Of a DNA stretch of 64,000 bases, positions 52,520-64,000 are shown piece by piece. The notes below the pieces were generated by a model. It did not search any database. It was not told the DNA's origin and was given only the letters and a program-made list of their open reading frames with translations. A program made the translations under genes and the position numbers. Source of the stretch: Phycobacter azelaicus (GTDB lineage Bacteria; Pseudomonadota; Alphaproteobacteria; Rhodobacterales; Rhodobacteraceae). The stretch covers positions 124,001-188,000 of the forward strand of contig NZ_WKFH01000003.1 in assembly GCF_014884385.1 (NCBI RefSeq), given 5' to 3'. Numbering within the stretch: position 1 is the first letter of the stretch; each line of letters opens with the position of its first letter.

Positions 52520-53239
52520 ATGGACGATTCGGAACTGTTTGCTGCCGCTCAGCGTTTGCCCACCAAGCGGCGCCCCCTTCTCGGCCTCACCATTCTGGTG
52601 GTCGAGGACAGCCGCTTTGCCTGCGAGGCCTTGCGCCTTCTCTGTCTGCGAAGTGGCGCACGCATTCGCCGCGCGGACTGTCTGAAGTCGGCTCGCCGCC
52701 ACCTGAAAGAATACCGCCCCTCCGTGGTAATTGCCGACGTGGGATTGCCGGACGGCTCCGGCACCGAGCTCATCTCCGAGATCAGCCACGTTTCCCCCCG
52801 CGTTTCGGTCATCCTTGCAATTTCGGGCGACGAGACCAAGGCCTCCGAAGCACTGGAGGCCGGCGCGGACGGTTTCCTGGCCAAGCCCATCACCTCGCTC
52901 GCGGCCTTCCAGCAGGCAATCCTGTCCCGTCTGCCAGCAGATCGCCAGCCTGCAGGATTGCACGAGCTGACGGATGAAACAATCGAACCGGACCTTCTGG
53001 CCTTCCGTGATGACATGGCCCATGCCGCCGATGTGCTAAGTGAGGACCAGGAAGGAAAGACCCTGGATTATCTCGCGCAATTCGTCGCAGGCGTGGCGCG
53101 CAGTGCCGGCGATGCGCCGCTTGCCACGGCAGCCGCCAACCTCGCCAAATCACGCGTCAAAGGCCTACCAGTGGGTACGGAAACCGCCGTCCTCGCGGGG
53201 ATGGTGCAGGAACGTCTAGAACGGAAAATCGCAATCTGA
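52520..53239 (+). CDS. Response regulator with receiver domain
   Basis: This 239-residue protein has a complete receiver domain at about residues 24-140: acidic pocket VVEDS (Glu29, Asp30), phospho-acceptor Asp73 (IADVGLPDGSG) and Lys122 (LAKPI). The C-terminal 95 residues are helical with no known output domain or DNA-binding motif; no obvious Hpt histidine is seen. AAGGAG precedes ATG 52520 (an ATG at 52513 is out of frame). No histidine kinase is adjacent. A 46-residue membrane protein follows one base later. Confidence 0.9.
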   Translation: MDDSELFAAAQRLPTKRRPLLGLTILVVEDSRFACEALRLLCLRSGARIRRADCLKSARRHLKEYRPSVVIADVGLPDGSGTELISEISHVSPRVSVILAISGDETKASEALEAGADGFLAKPITSLAAFQQAILSRLPADRQPAGLHELTDETIEPDLLAFRDDMAHAADVLSEDQEGKTLDYLAQFVAGVARSAGDAPLATAAANLAKSRVKGLPVGTETAVLAGMVQERLERKIAI

Positions 53240-53240
53240 C

Positions 53241-53381
53241 ATGCTTGAAATCATTCTGATCGCTCTGGCCACCTTGGGAATTGCCCTTTACCTGCAGGCC
53301 CGCCAGGCGGCCCGTGAAATACGCGAAAATCGTGATCGTTCCCCGAATGAACCGATGGTGCTCTATCGCACCGAGCGTTAA
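53241..53381 (+). CDS. 46-residue single-pass membrane protein
   Basis: This short gene starts one base after the response-regulator stop codon, so it is almost certainly in the same operon. It encodes one membrane helix (LEIILIALATLGIALYLQA) followed by a basic cytoplasmic tail (ARQAAREIRENRDR). A strong terminator follows 29 bases later. I do not recognise the family. It might anchor or tune the regulator system. Confidence 0.7.
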   Translation: MLEIILIALATLGIALYLQARQAAREIRENRDRSPNEPMVLYRTER

Positions 53382-53410
53382 GCACCCCTATCTCAAAAAC
53401 TCCTGCTCAA

Positions 53411-53450
53411 CGAAGAAAAGCCCGGAGACAGCGCTCCGGGCTTTTCTTCG
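53411..53450. terminator. Bidirectional terminator between the regulator operon and aspS
   Basis: CGAAGAAAAGCCCGGAG and its exact reverse complement flank a 6-base loop, a perfect 17-bp stem with A-rich and T-rich arms serving both convergent units. Confidence 0.92.
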
Positions 53451-53474
53451 TTCTAACAGCAACAACCGGTCGGT

Positions 53475-55253
53475 TTACTGGTCCTGCGGGATCACGCGCA
53501 GGCCCAGTTCCATCAGCTGCTCGGCCATCGGCTCGCTCGGGGCCGACATCATCAGGTCCTCAGCGCGCTGGTTCATCGGGAACATGATGACCTCGCGAAT
53601 GTTGGCCTCATCGGCGAGCAGCATTACCATCCGGTCGATACCCGCGGCACAGCCGCCGTGGGGCGGTGCGCCATATTGGAAGGCGTTGACCATGCCGCCA
53701 AAGCGTTTCTCGACCTCTTCCTTGCCATAACCAGCAATCTCGAAGGCCTTGAACATGATTTCCGGCTTGTGGTTCCGGATCGCGCCCGACACCAGCTCAT
53801 AGCCGTTGCAGGCCAGGTCATACTGGTAGCCCAGAACCTTCAGAGGATCGCCCTCCAGCGCCTCCATCCCGCCCTGCGGCATGGAGAAGGGGTTGTGTTC
53901 GAAGTCAATCGCGCCGGTTTCCTCATCCTGTTCGTAGATCGGGAAATCCACGATCCAGGCAAAGGCGAAACGGTCCTTGTCGATAAGGCCCAGTTCTTCA
54001 CCGATGACATTGCGCGCACGGCCCGCGACGGCCTCAAACGCCTTCGGCTTGCCGCCCAGGAAGAAGGCCGCATCGCCCACGCCCAGACCGAGCTGCTGGC
54101 GGATTGCCTCGGTGCGCTCGGGGCCAATGTTCTTGGCCAGCGGACCTGCGGCTTCCATGCCTTCGCCCTGATCGCGCCAGAAGATATAGCCCATGCCCGG
54201 CAGGCCTTCGCCTTGCGCAAACTTGTTCATGCGGTCGCAGAACTTGCGGCTACCGCCCGTCGGTGCGGGGATGGCGCGCACTTCGGTGCCTTCCTGCTCC
54301 AGCAGTTTGGCAAAGATCGCAAAGCCCGAGCCGCGGAAATGCTCGGAGCAATCCTGCATCTTGATCGGGTTGCGCAGGTCCGGCTTGTCGGTGCCGTACC
54401 ATTTGGCGGCATCCTTATAGGAAATCTGCGGCCATTCGCTATCGACCTTGCGGCCCCCGCCGAATTCCTCAAACACGCCCTGCATCACCGGCTGGATGGT
54501 ATCAAAGACATCCTGCTGAGTGACAAAGGACATCTCCATATCGAGCTGGTAGAAGTCTGCCGGCGAACGGTCTGCACGCGGGTCCTCATCACGGAAGCAG
54601 GGCGCGATCTGGAAGTACTTGTCAAAGCCCGAGACCATCATCAGCTGCTTGAACTGCTGCGGCGCCTGCGGCAGGGCGTAGAACTTGCCCGGATGCAAAC
54701 GGGACGGCACCAGGAAATCGCGCGCACCTTCAGGCGAGGACGCGGTAATGATCGGCGTCTGGTATTCGTTGAAGCCCTTGTCCCACATGCGCTTGCGGAT
54801 CGACTGGATCATCTGCGAACGTAGCACCATGTTGTTCTGCATCTTCTCGCGACGCAGATCGAGATAGCGATAGCGCAGACGGGTTTCTTCCGGATACTCC
54901 TGATCGCCAAAGACCATCAGCGGCAGTTCCTCGGCTTTGCCCAGAACCTCGATATCGCGGATGAAGACCTCGATCTCTCCGGTGGGGATCTTGGGATTCA
55001 CCAGGCTTTCGTCGCGCGCCAGCACATTGCCGTCGATACGGATACACCATTCCGAGCGCACCTTTTCGATCTCGGCGAACACGGGGCTGTCGGGATCCGC
55101 CATCACCTGTGTAATGCCATAATGGTCGCGCAGGTCGATGAACAACAGCCCGCCGTGGTCGCGGACACGGTGGACCCAGCCGGATAGGCGCACGGTGTCG
55201 CCCACGTTGGATTTGTTCAGTTCGGCGCAGGTATGGCTGCGATATGCGTGCAT
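53475..55253 (-). CDS. aspS: Aspartyl-tRNA synthetase
   Basis: This 592-residue class II synthetase has an N-terminal anticodon-binding OB domain ([18 protein letters not shown]), the catalytic motifs 2 ([21 protein letters not shown]) and 3 ([14 protein letters not shown]) and the bacterial GAD insertion domain in the middle. Bacterial-type length and the GAD domain suggest either a discriminating or non-discriminating enzyme; the latter needs the GatCAB system, not seen here. ATG 55253 follows AGAGG. Confidence 0.97.
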   Translation of the reverse strand: MHAYRSHTCAELNKSNVGDTVRLSGWVHRVRDHGGLLFIDLRDHYGITQVMADPDSPVFAEIEKVRSEWCIRIDGNVLARDESLVNPKIPTGEIEVFIRDIEVLGKAEELPLMVFGDQEYPEETRLRYRYLDLRREKMQNNMVLRSQMIQSIRKRMWDKGFNEYQTPIITASSPEGARDFLVPSRLHPGKFYALPQAPQQFKQLMMVSGFDKYFQIAPCFRDEDPRADRSPADFYQLDMEMSFVTQQDVFDTIQPVMQGVFEEFGGGRKVDSEWPQISYKDAAKWYGTDKPDLRNPIKMQDCSEHFRGSGFAIFAKLLEQEGTEVRAIPAPTGGSRKFCDRMNKFAQGEGLPGMGYIFWRDQGEGMEAAGPLAKNIGPERTEAIRQQLGLGVGDAAFFLGGKPKAFEAVAGRARNVIGEELGLIDKDRFAFAWIVDFPIYEQDEETGAIDFEHNPFSMPQGGMEALEGDPLKVLGYQYDLACNGYELVSGAIRNHKPEIMFKAFEIAGYGKEEVEKRFGGMVNAFQYGAPPHGGCAAGIDRMVMLLADEANIREVIMFPMNQRAEDLMMSAPSEPMAEQLMELGLRVIPQDQ

Positions 55254-55507
55254 GGGTTGGCCTCTTATCGGCTGGAACGGTGCTATTGGGGTCGGAAATC
55301 TTCCGAAAGCTTTGCGCCGATACACCTGCTGTGCCTGCGGAAGTCAAGGGCTGAGGCGTTTTGGGCCGTGTTTCCCAATGCTCCCTAACGCTGCATAGAA
55401 GCTGTTGGACACCCAGGCACGCCTTAGTCTTGCAAGTTGCTGCCCTTGACGCGGACGATGAGATAGACAGAGAAATGAGCCAAATTGCAGCGCAGCCCCG
55501 ATCCCCC

Positions 55508-55535
55508 TTGCACCTTTTCGCTCTGTCCCTATAAC
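55508..55535 (+). promoter_or_regulatory. Candidate carB promoter
   Basis: TTGCAC (55508-55513) and TATAAC (55530-55535) are 16 bases apart, about 70 bases before the carB start. The 359-base gap between aspS and carB (divergent) holds both promoters and nothing else I can assign. Confidence 0.6.
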
Positions 55536-55612
55536 GCAGGACAATTTGGGCGCATGGGGGCGCCCGGTGACTCGACCCACATTCCGCACGCACAATCAAA
55601 GGAAGCCAGGCC

Positions 55613-58975
<3,363 letters not shown>

Positions 58976-58996
58976 GATCCCATTGACCAGATGAGC

Positions 58997-59025
58997 AAAA
59001 GCCCCGGATAGGATCCGGGGCTTTT
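58997..59025 (+). terminator. Intrinsic terminator after carB
   Basis: AAAAGCCCCGGAT and ATCCGGGGCTTTT form a perfect 13-bp stem with a 3-base loop, ending in CTTTTCTTG. It may serve both convergent genes. Confidence 0.92.
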
Positions 59026-59054
59026 CTTGTTTCATCTATTGGGTAGGGTGCGAT

Positions 59055-60245
59055 CTAGGCGACATTGCTACCGGCAGAACGTGCCACTGCATCACCGCGC
59101 CCCCGCACCATCGCGCTGGCCATTTTCGCGCGAGACATCCACGCGGCAGTGCGATGAGCGTCCTCTGAATTGGCGGACACGTCATGCACAGACAGGCTGA
59201 GCTGGGATGAATCGTGTTGTGCCGTTACCCGTAGGTAATCGCCCGCTTGTGCCTGTTTCGGAGTGTCCAAAAGATAGGCAGTGCGCCCCCAGTGCCCGTC
59301 AGACGATATGTCATTGGTGACCGAAATGCCGGGCGCCAGCTCCATGTCAAAACAGACAAGCACCGCATGGACGGTTCCGGCACCAACACATATCAGGTCT
59401 TCGGTCACGCGGGCCGGATTGAGATTGGGCCGGGCAAAGTCGAAGTGGAACAGGTCCGCCGTCGGCCCCAGAGGCCGCAAGCCCGATGCGGCAAAATCGT
59501 TCGGGGTGATCTGCGCGACATCCACGAGGCGCGTGAAGGCGCTGATATCAAAGCCTTCGGCCTCCTGCGGCTGCCACTGCTGCACCAGGTTTTCGCTTTC
59601 AACCAGCTGCGCCATCAGAGTTCCACGTTCAGGGATGGCACGGGCACCGGGTTTGGCCAGCGCCCCCATGGCGTGGGTCAATGTCGCCAAAGCCCCCTCC
59701 CCCAGCAGGACGGTATCGACGATTTCCGAAATCACCACATCCGCAGGTTCTGGCATGTCTTCGCCAACCACGATTTCATGAGACCACTTCGGGATAACGG
59801 TGATGCGATCGCTCAGTGCATTGTCGGCAATGACCTGTTTCGCAGCTTCGGCAATAAGGGGCTGCTGTTCGCAGGTGTAGACATGTTTTGCCCCGGCGCG
59901 CGCCGCCATCATGGCCGTGAGGCCCGCCCCGCAGCCAATGTCCAGCACGATATCCCCCGGCTGGACCTTGGCCGCAATCGCCTTTGCATAGGCCCTGTTG
60001 CGCGCCTTGTCCGCCATCATGGGAAAGTGCCAGCGGGGCACGAACATCTGGTGCAGCCTCTCTTTCAGAATCTGCGCCTCGTGATGCTGGGGGTCCAGTT
60101 CAAGCACTTCCGTCAGGATCTGCGATGTCCGCAGGCCTCCATCTGTCAGCGGGGTGGACTTAGCGCTCTCCATGAGCTTCGCAACGTCTTGTGAAATCGA
60201 GTGAGGGGCAGTTCGAGCGGCCTGAGGCCCTTGGTCGTGGTGCAA
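59055..60245 (-). CDS. PRMT7-like class I methyltransferase
   Basis: This protein of about 396 residues resembles protein arginine methyltransferases, PRMT7 in particular. WHFPMMADKARNRAY precedes the SAM site VLDIGCGAGLTAMMAARAG, and SEIVDTVLLGEGAL holds two Glu nine residues apart, like the double-E loop of PRMTs. A beta-rich C-terminal half follows. TTG 60245 has AAGGGAAG upstream; ATG 60173 (372 residues) is an alternative. The gene is single. Arginine methylation of protein or a small molecule are both possible. Confidence 0.8.
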   Translation of the reverse strand: MHHDQGPQAARTAPHSISQDVAKLMESAKSTPLTDGGLRTSQILTEVLELDPQHHEAQILKERLHQMFVPRWHFPMMADKARNRAYAKAIAAKVQPGDIVLDIGCGAGLTAMMAARAGAKHVYTCEQQPLIAEAAKQVIADNALSDRITVIPKWSHEIVVGEDMPEPADVVISEIVDTVLLGEGALATLTHAMGALAKPGARAIPERGTLMAQLVESENLVQQWQPQEAEGFDISAFTRLVDVAQITPNDFAASGLRPLGPTADLFHFDFARPNLNPARVTEDLICVGAGTVHAVLVCFDMELAPGISVTNDISSDGHWGRTAYLLDTPKQAQAGDYLRVTAQHDSSQLSLSVHDVSANSEDAHRTAAWMSRAKMASAMVRGRGDAVARSAGSNVA

Positions 60246-60363
60246 GCTTTTCTTCCCTTTCTAGGCAAATGCTTTCGACCGAATATTCAATGCAGGCGTC
60301 TAGAAAGCGTAAAGACTGAAACAGAAAAGGCTGGTTCGCGCACCCGCTTCCAAGCCGGTACAC

Positions 60364-60852
60364 CTATCCTCTGTGCCCTGCGAGGAGCCTGGGTGCAGTC
60401 AGGTTTTGCTTGTAGTCAGCCACCTTTTGAAATGGCCAGACCGGATAATGCCCGGCCGCAAGGAAACTCGCTGCACGCTCTGGATCAATGGTACTCGACG
60501 AAAAGAGCAACCGCCGAAGAACGCTCGGCTCAACCCGCGCGGCAGGATCTGCTCCTGAGAAGCGAATGTCTGGCCAAACGTATGGAAGATCACCCTGCAA
60601 GAAGAGGTTCCAACGCACGCAGGCGCGTCTCTGCTCAGGTGAAAGCCGATATCGTCCGGTCAGATGATGGTCTTTGAAATCATTATAGAAAAGCCAAGCC
60701 GTATCCCAGATTGCAAGCACCGCGCGATCATCCGTTCCGGGGCATGCGTCAGCGAAGGCATTGTTGGATATTTTTCCAGAGATTAAGCCGCGAAAGATCT
60801 GCGAAGCCTTATCCCGGGCTCCACGGTCAATGACATATTCTGAGTGGTTCAT
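60364..60852 (-). CDS. Hypothetical protein
   Basis: I do not recognise this 162-residue protein. It has no signal peptide or membrane helix. Notable are a helical N-terminal part and the motif AIWDTAWLFYNDFKDHHLTG followed by SPEQRRACVRWNLFLQ and LPYVWP, rich in Trp and Tyr. Start ATG 60852 gives MNHSEYVID; a longer in-frame version (60939) is less likely. It is 106 bases downstream of the carbonic anhydrase gene on the same strand and may share its transcript. Confidence 0.7.
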   Translation of the reverse strand: MNHSEYVIDRGARDKASQIFRGLISGKISNNAFADACPGTDDRAVLAIWDTAWLFYNDFKDHHLTGRYRLSPEQRRACVRWNLFLQGDLPYVWPDIRFSGADPAARVEPSVLRRLLFSSSTIDPERAASFLAAGHYPVWPFQKVADYKQNLTAPRLLAGHRG

Positions 60853-60958
60853 TCTTTCTCGGATCCTATCAAGTTTTGAAGATCTCAAACCTACGAAACA
60901 CCAGGTTGCGGAACGCTCGCGACAGGCACAGCCCCGCAACCGGTCCCCTCGTCAGTTT

Positions 60959-61831
60959 CTACCTTCCAAAATCCGACAAGAGATCCGGGTTGATGACAAG
61001 GTTGCGCACGCCATGGGCGTGGTCTTCATCAAAGGGGTTATACGCCAGCCACCGGGCCACTGATTGGATGCTGACCTTGGCTACCTTGGGCCGCACCGAC
61101 CACGTCACCTGAAAGGGAGAACCTCTTTCGTTGTATCCCGGCCCGGTGGTTGAGCCGGCATATTCGACGGGGCGCCCGGTATCGGAGGGGATATTCACGG
61201 CTTGCGTCAGGCCGTTCATCTTTTGCAGTCGTGTCAGTTTAGTGAAATCAAGCGCCTCCTCGTCATTGACCAGCACTAAGACCTGAGCCTCGACCCGCAG
61301 CTGCGGATTCTTGATCGCCTCACTGAAGCAAGATCCCAGTGTTGGCCCCGGATCAACGCGGGCTGTGGTGAAGACATAATGCAGCTCGATCGTGTCACCC
61401 GGCACAAGACTGCCATGCTCGGTTTGTGCCACGGGTTCATCCAGCGGCGCGCGTTCCGCAATACTAAGGTCGCCCGAATACTTGAAACCTGTGCCGTGTC
61501 CCTGTCCGTCCCCGTTCCCGGCGTAAGTGGTGAACTCACCTCCACGGTGCTCGGCGCTTTCGTGGAAATGAATGTTACACAGGTTCATTTCAGTGTGAGG
61601 CGGCGCCGACGCGAACCGGACACGGTTACTACCACCGCTGCTGTCGATATCACGCGGGGACTGAGGGCCGTAGCCTGCAAAAAGCGTATTTTCCGAGAGA
61701 CTGCGCCGCTGCTCTGCGATCACAGTGTCGTCGACATCATGCGCACCGGATGAAGCGGCAAAAGGCGCAGCACCAAGCACACAGGCCGATACGAATACCG
61801 CAGTGAAACACGTCTGTTTGCTCGAGGACAT
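60959..61831 (-). CDS. Putative secreted delta-class carbonic anhydrase
   Basis: This 290-residue protein has a Sec signal peptide (about 1-27). The segment LCNIHFHESAEHRGGEFTTYAG (residues 84-105, written here only as position and key residues Cys85, His88, His90, His95) and later VPGDTIELHYVFTTA and SCFSEA match the layout I recall for delta-class (diatom-type) carbonic anhydrases. It would act in the periplasm on CO2/bicarbonate. GGGAGAT lies 6 bases before ATG 61831. Family assignment is from memory of the pattern and should be read as probable. Confidence 0.7.
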   Translation of the reverse strand: MSSSKQTCFTAVFVSACVLGAAPFAASSGAHDVDDTVIAEQRRSLSENTLFAGYGPQSPRDIDSSGGSNRVRFASAPPHTEMNLCNIHFHESAEHRGGEFTTYAGNGDGQGHGTGFKYSGDLSIAERAPLDEPVAQTEHGSLVPGDTIELHYVFTTARVDPGPTLGSCFSEAIKNPQLRVEAQVLVLVNDEEALDFTKLTRLQKMNGLTQAVNIPSDTGRPVEYAGSTTGPGYNERGSPFQVTWSVRPKVAKVSIQSVARWLAYNPFDEDHAHGVRNLVINPDLLSDFGR

Positions 61832-62007
61832 CAGGATCTCCCTCGTCGGGCGTTGAACCTTCGCGCGCGTGTGTTTTACACGTCAATCTTCGCATGAGTT
61901 TGCGCAAATGACAAATCTGGCGCTGCCTTAAAGGCCAAGCAGGTTTGACCAGCCCTGCGCTTTGGGGTCTGATGGTCAGCACCCCACTGACTTAGGAGCT
62001 CATCTAA

Positions 62008-62082
62008 ATGCGCCTGTTTCTCATCATTGCCGGGCTGCTGACCCTATCTGCTTGTGACATTCCTCTGATCCCTCTGATTTGA
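62008..62082 (+). CDS. 24-residue micro-lipoprotein
   Basis: A very short gene reads MRLFLIIAGLLTLSAC then DIPLIPLI and stop. It has a complete lipoprotein signal with lipobox LSAC, leaving a mature lipopeptide of nine residues. TTAGGAGCT lies 8 bases before ATG 62008, and a strong terminator follows 25 bases after the stop codon, so it looks like a complete transcription unit. It is similar in kind to entericidin-like or lysis-type microlipoproteins; its function is unknown. Confidence 0.65.
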   Translation: MRLFLIIAGLLTLSACDIPLIPLI

Positions 62083-62106
62083 GATCGCCTATACTGTCAC
62101 TCGTAG

Positions 62107-62135
62107 AAAAGGCCCCGGATCACACCGGGGCCTTT
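62107..62135. terminator. Terminator between the micro-lipoprotein and the RND pump
   Basis: AAAGGCCCCGG and CCGGGGCCTTT form a perfect 11-bp stem with a 6-base loop. Confidence 0.9.
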
Positions 62136-62163
62136 CGTATTGTCTGTTCCAAATAGTGCAGGG

Positions 62164-64000
62164 TCAGGCTGCTACCGACTGACGTTTTTCGTCGCGGGAA
62201 AAGAAGATCAGATAGAAGACAGGCGCTGCAACGAGCGTGAGAACCGTTGCAAAGGCCAAACCGCCCATGATCGTGATCGCCATCGAAACGAAGAAGGCAT
62301 CGCTCAGCAGCGGCAACATACCGAGGATCGTCGTCACCGCCGCCAGCATGACGGGCCGCAGACGCGACACCGAGGCTTCGACGATCGCTTCGCGCAGCGG
62401 GCGCCCCTCGGCGCGAACCAGGTCGATTTCCTCGACCAGAACGATCCCGTTCTTGATCAGCATGCCCGAGAGACTCAGCAGCCCTAGAAGCGCGGTAAAG
62501 GTGAAGGGCATTCCGGTTCCCAAGAGGCCGATCACCACGCCGTTCACGGACATCGGAACCAGCAGCCAGATGATCACCGGCTGGCGAATCGCATTGAACA
62601 GAAGCACGGATATCAGAACCATGATCAACAATGAGATCGGCAGTTGCGCGCCCAAGCTCTGGTTCGCCTCTGCGGAACTCTCATGCTCCCCGCCCCATTC
62701 CATCTGGTATCCAAGCGGCAACTCCATGTCCTCGATGCTGGAGCGGATCTGGCCAAAGACAGTTGCGGCCGTCACATCTGCCGAGATATCGGCACCTACG
62801 GTCAGAGTGAAAACCCGGTCCCGGCGATGGACAAGCGTGTTCTGAACCTGAACCTCGATTCCATCGATCATCTGTTCCAGGGGCAGAAAGCTGCTGGACG
62901 AAGATGAAAACACCAGTTGGTCCATGATGTTGGCTGGATCGTCCGGCGCGCGGCGAATGATGATCGGAATCAGTCGGTCCCGCTCGCGGAAAACCCCCGC
63001 CGTCATGCCATCGGTGGCGAATTGCAAGGCATCTGCGATATCTTCGCGCGCGATGCCAGCCGTTTGGGCACGATCTGTTGCGTAGATGGGCTGCAACACC
63101 AGCTCTTGTTCACGCCAGTTATGACGCACGCTCAGGATGTCGTCGGAGCTTTGCTCGAGGCGGGCCATGGCTTCATCGCCAAGTTGGCGCAGCACCTTTG
63201 GATCCGGCCCAGAGAAGCGGACCTGGATCGGATCGCCGCCGCCGGGGCCAAAGACCAGTCTTTTCGTGCGGAACTCCGCTTCGGGCAGTGCAGCCTTGCC
63301 AAAAGCCTCGAGTTCCGCCTGCAGCGCCGGGATCGCCTCAAGACTGGTGGCCTCAATGATCAGGTGACCATAGCTCGGATTTGCCTTCTCCGCCGAGTAG
63401 GTTAGCATGAAGCGGGTCGCACCCTGCCCCACAAAGGCCGAGGTCGAAATGACGTCGTCACGATCAGAGAGCCAGTCTTCGACCAAGCTGAGCTTATGTG
63501 ATGTCGTATGGATCGAGGTGCCTTGCGGTAGCTTGAGATGCGCAAAGAACAGGGGCGTGTTGGAGTCAGGGAAGAAGGCCTGTTTCACCTGCCCAAAGCC
63601 CACGTAGCAGGCCGCGGTCAGCACGACCAACCCCACCACGACAAACCAGCGCAATTTGAGCGCAAGGCGCAAGGTGGTGCCATAGGCCCGGAAGATCAAA
63701 CCACCATATTCATCGCCGCCCCCGCCGGTCCCGGTCTTGAAGAAGTAGTGTCCCAAAAGCGGTGTCGCCGTCAGCGCCAAAAGCCAGCTCAAAAGCAGTG
63801 AAATCGCGATCACCGCGAACAGCGAGAACATGAACTCTCCTGTTGCGTCCGGGCTAAGGCCTATGCCTGCGAAGGCCATGATCCCGATCACCGTCGCGCC
63901 CAACAGCGGGATCTGAGTCTTGCTTGCGGCCTCTTGCGCGGCATCGCGCGAGGATTTGCCGCGCGACATTGCGATCTGCATGCCTTCGGCCACAACAATC
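62164..64000 (-). CDS. RND-family efflux transporter permease (5' part beyond window)
   Basis: The C-terminal ~612 residues of an AcrB/MdtB-like RND pump are present; the N-terminus runs off the right edge. Visible are the tail of the first membrane bundle, the second periplasmic porter segment (VKQAFFPDSNTPLFFAHLKLPQG onward, positions 63,560-63,600) and the second bundle with KNGIVLVEEIDLVR and TTILGMLPLL. It would export small molecules with a membrane-fusion partner and outer-membrane channel encoded elsewhere or further right. The substrate is unknown. Confidence 0.92.
   Translation of the reverse strand, partial: IVVAEGMQIAMSRGKSSRDAAQEAASKTQIPLLGATVIGIMAFAGIGLSPDATGEFMFSLFAVIAISLLLSWLLALTATPLLGHYFFKTGTGGGGDEYGGLIFRAYGTTLRLALKLRWFVVVGLVVLTAACYVGFGQVKQAFFPDSNTPLFFAHLKLPQGTSIHTTSHKLSLVEDWLSDRDDVISTSAFVGQGATRFMLTYSAEKANPSYGHLIIEATSLEAIPALQAELEAFGKAALPEAEFRTKRLVFGPGGGDPIQVRFSGPDPKVLRQLGDEAMARLEQSSDDILSVRHNWREQELVLQPIYATDRAQTAGIAREDIADALQFATDGMTAGVFRERDRLIPIIIRRAPDDPANIMDQLVFSSSSSSFLPLEQMIDGIEVQVQNTLVHRRDRVFTLTVGADISADVTAATVFGQIRSSIEDMELPLGYQMEWGGEHESSAEANQSLGAQLPISLLIMVLISVLLFNAIRQPVIIWLLVPMSVNGVVIGLLGTGMPFTFTALLGLLSLSGMLIKNGIVLVEEIDLVRAEGRPLREAIVEASVSRLRPVMLAAVTTILGMLPLLSDAFFVSMAITIMGGLAFATVLTLVAAPVFYLIFFSRDEKRQSVAA

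Overview
The window looks like chromosomal DNA of an alphaproteobacterium of the order Rhodobacterales, most likely the Roseobacter group. The evidence is the high GC content, the sigma-32, GcrA and MmcB proteins, several small families largely confined to that order (DUF1467, DUF6324-, DUF6455- and DUF6476-like), a histidine tRNA without an encoded G-1, and the gene content as a whole. I cannot name a genus from sequence alone. Almost all of it is ordinary core genome in short operons on both strands; the only mobile DNA I can support is one decayed IS5-family element.

Layout. 1-7.1 kb: an SUV3-type helicase cut by the left edge, a periplasmic TPR protein, an SCP2-type protein with a monoglyceride-lipase-like hydrolase, oligoendopeptidase F, a stand-alone BLUF photoreceptor and a small DksA/TraR zinc-finger protein. 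7.2-13.3 kb: an M19 dipeptidase, a non-coding stretch with a promoter and a dense GCCAG repeat, rpoH with its own sigma-32-type promoter, an RluD-type pseudouridine synthase, tRNA-His, an acetyltransferase, mmcB and a candidate 6S RNA. 13.3-26.3 kb: an AT-richer orphan, lepA, a gene of mosaic composition, a LysR regulator, a low-molecular-weight phosphatase, a sirtuin, a copper module (DUF2946-like plus PCuAC), rpmB, meaB, hrpB and a short-chain dehydrogenase. 26.4-33.6 kb: a NUDIX hydrolase, pitA behind a PHO-box-like triple repeat, argD-argF, an EamA exporter, an ABC-2 permease and gcrA. 33.7-34.8 kb: the IS5 remnant. 34.9-43.2 kb: a YHS protein, yghU, an SseB/uracil-DNA-glycosylase-like pair, and a capsule/KDO block kpsT-kpsE-kdsA-phosphomannomutase in which kpsE carries an in-frame stop before its second membrane helix. 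43.3-64 kb: an AsmA protein, rimO, two DUF6455-type paralogues, a YigZ-like protein, an M48 lipoprotein protease, a nitroreductase with a CysZ-like protein, mce, a response regulator with a 46-residue membrane protein, aspS, carB, a PRMT7-like methyltransferase, a putative delta-class carbonic anhydrase, a 24-residue lipoprotein and an RND efflux pump cut by the right edge.

Functional groupings: arginine and carbamoyl-phosphate supply (argD, argF, carB), propionyl/methylmalonyl-CoA metabolism (mce, meaB, far apart), capsule/KDO synthesis and export (kpsT, kpsE, kdsA, phosphomannomutase), translation (rpmB, lepA, rimO, aspS, tRNA-His, RluD-type enzyme), cell cycle (gcrA), stress and signalling (rpoH, BLUF protein, response regulator, sirtuin) and copper handling. 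I found no CRISPR array, prophage or rRNA operon. The most interesting unexplained items are the GCCAG-rich candidate RNA at 8.6 kb, the 6S-like rod RNA at 13.1-13.3 kb and the interrupted kpsE.
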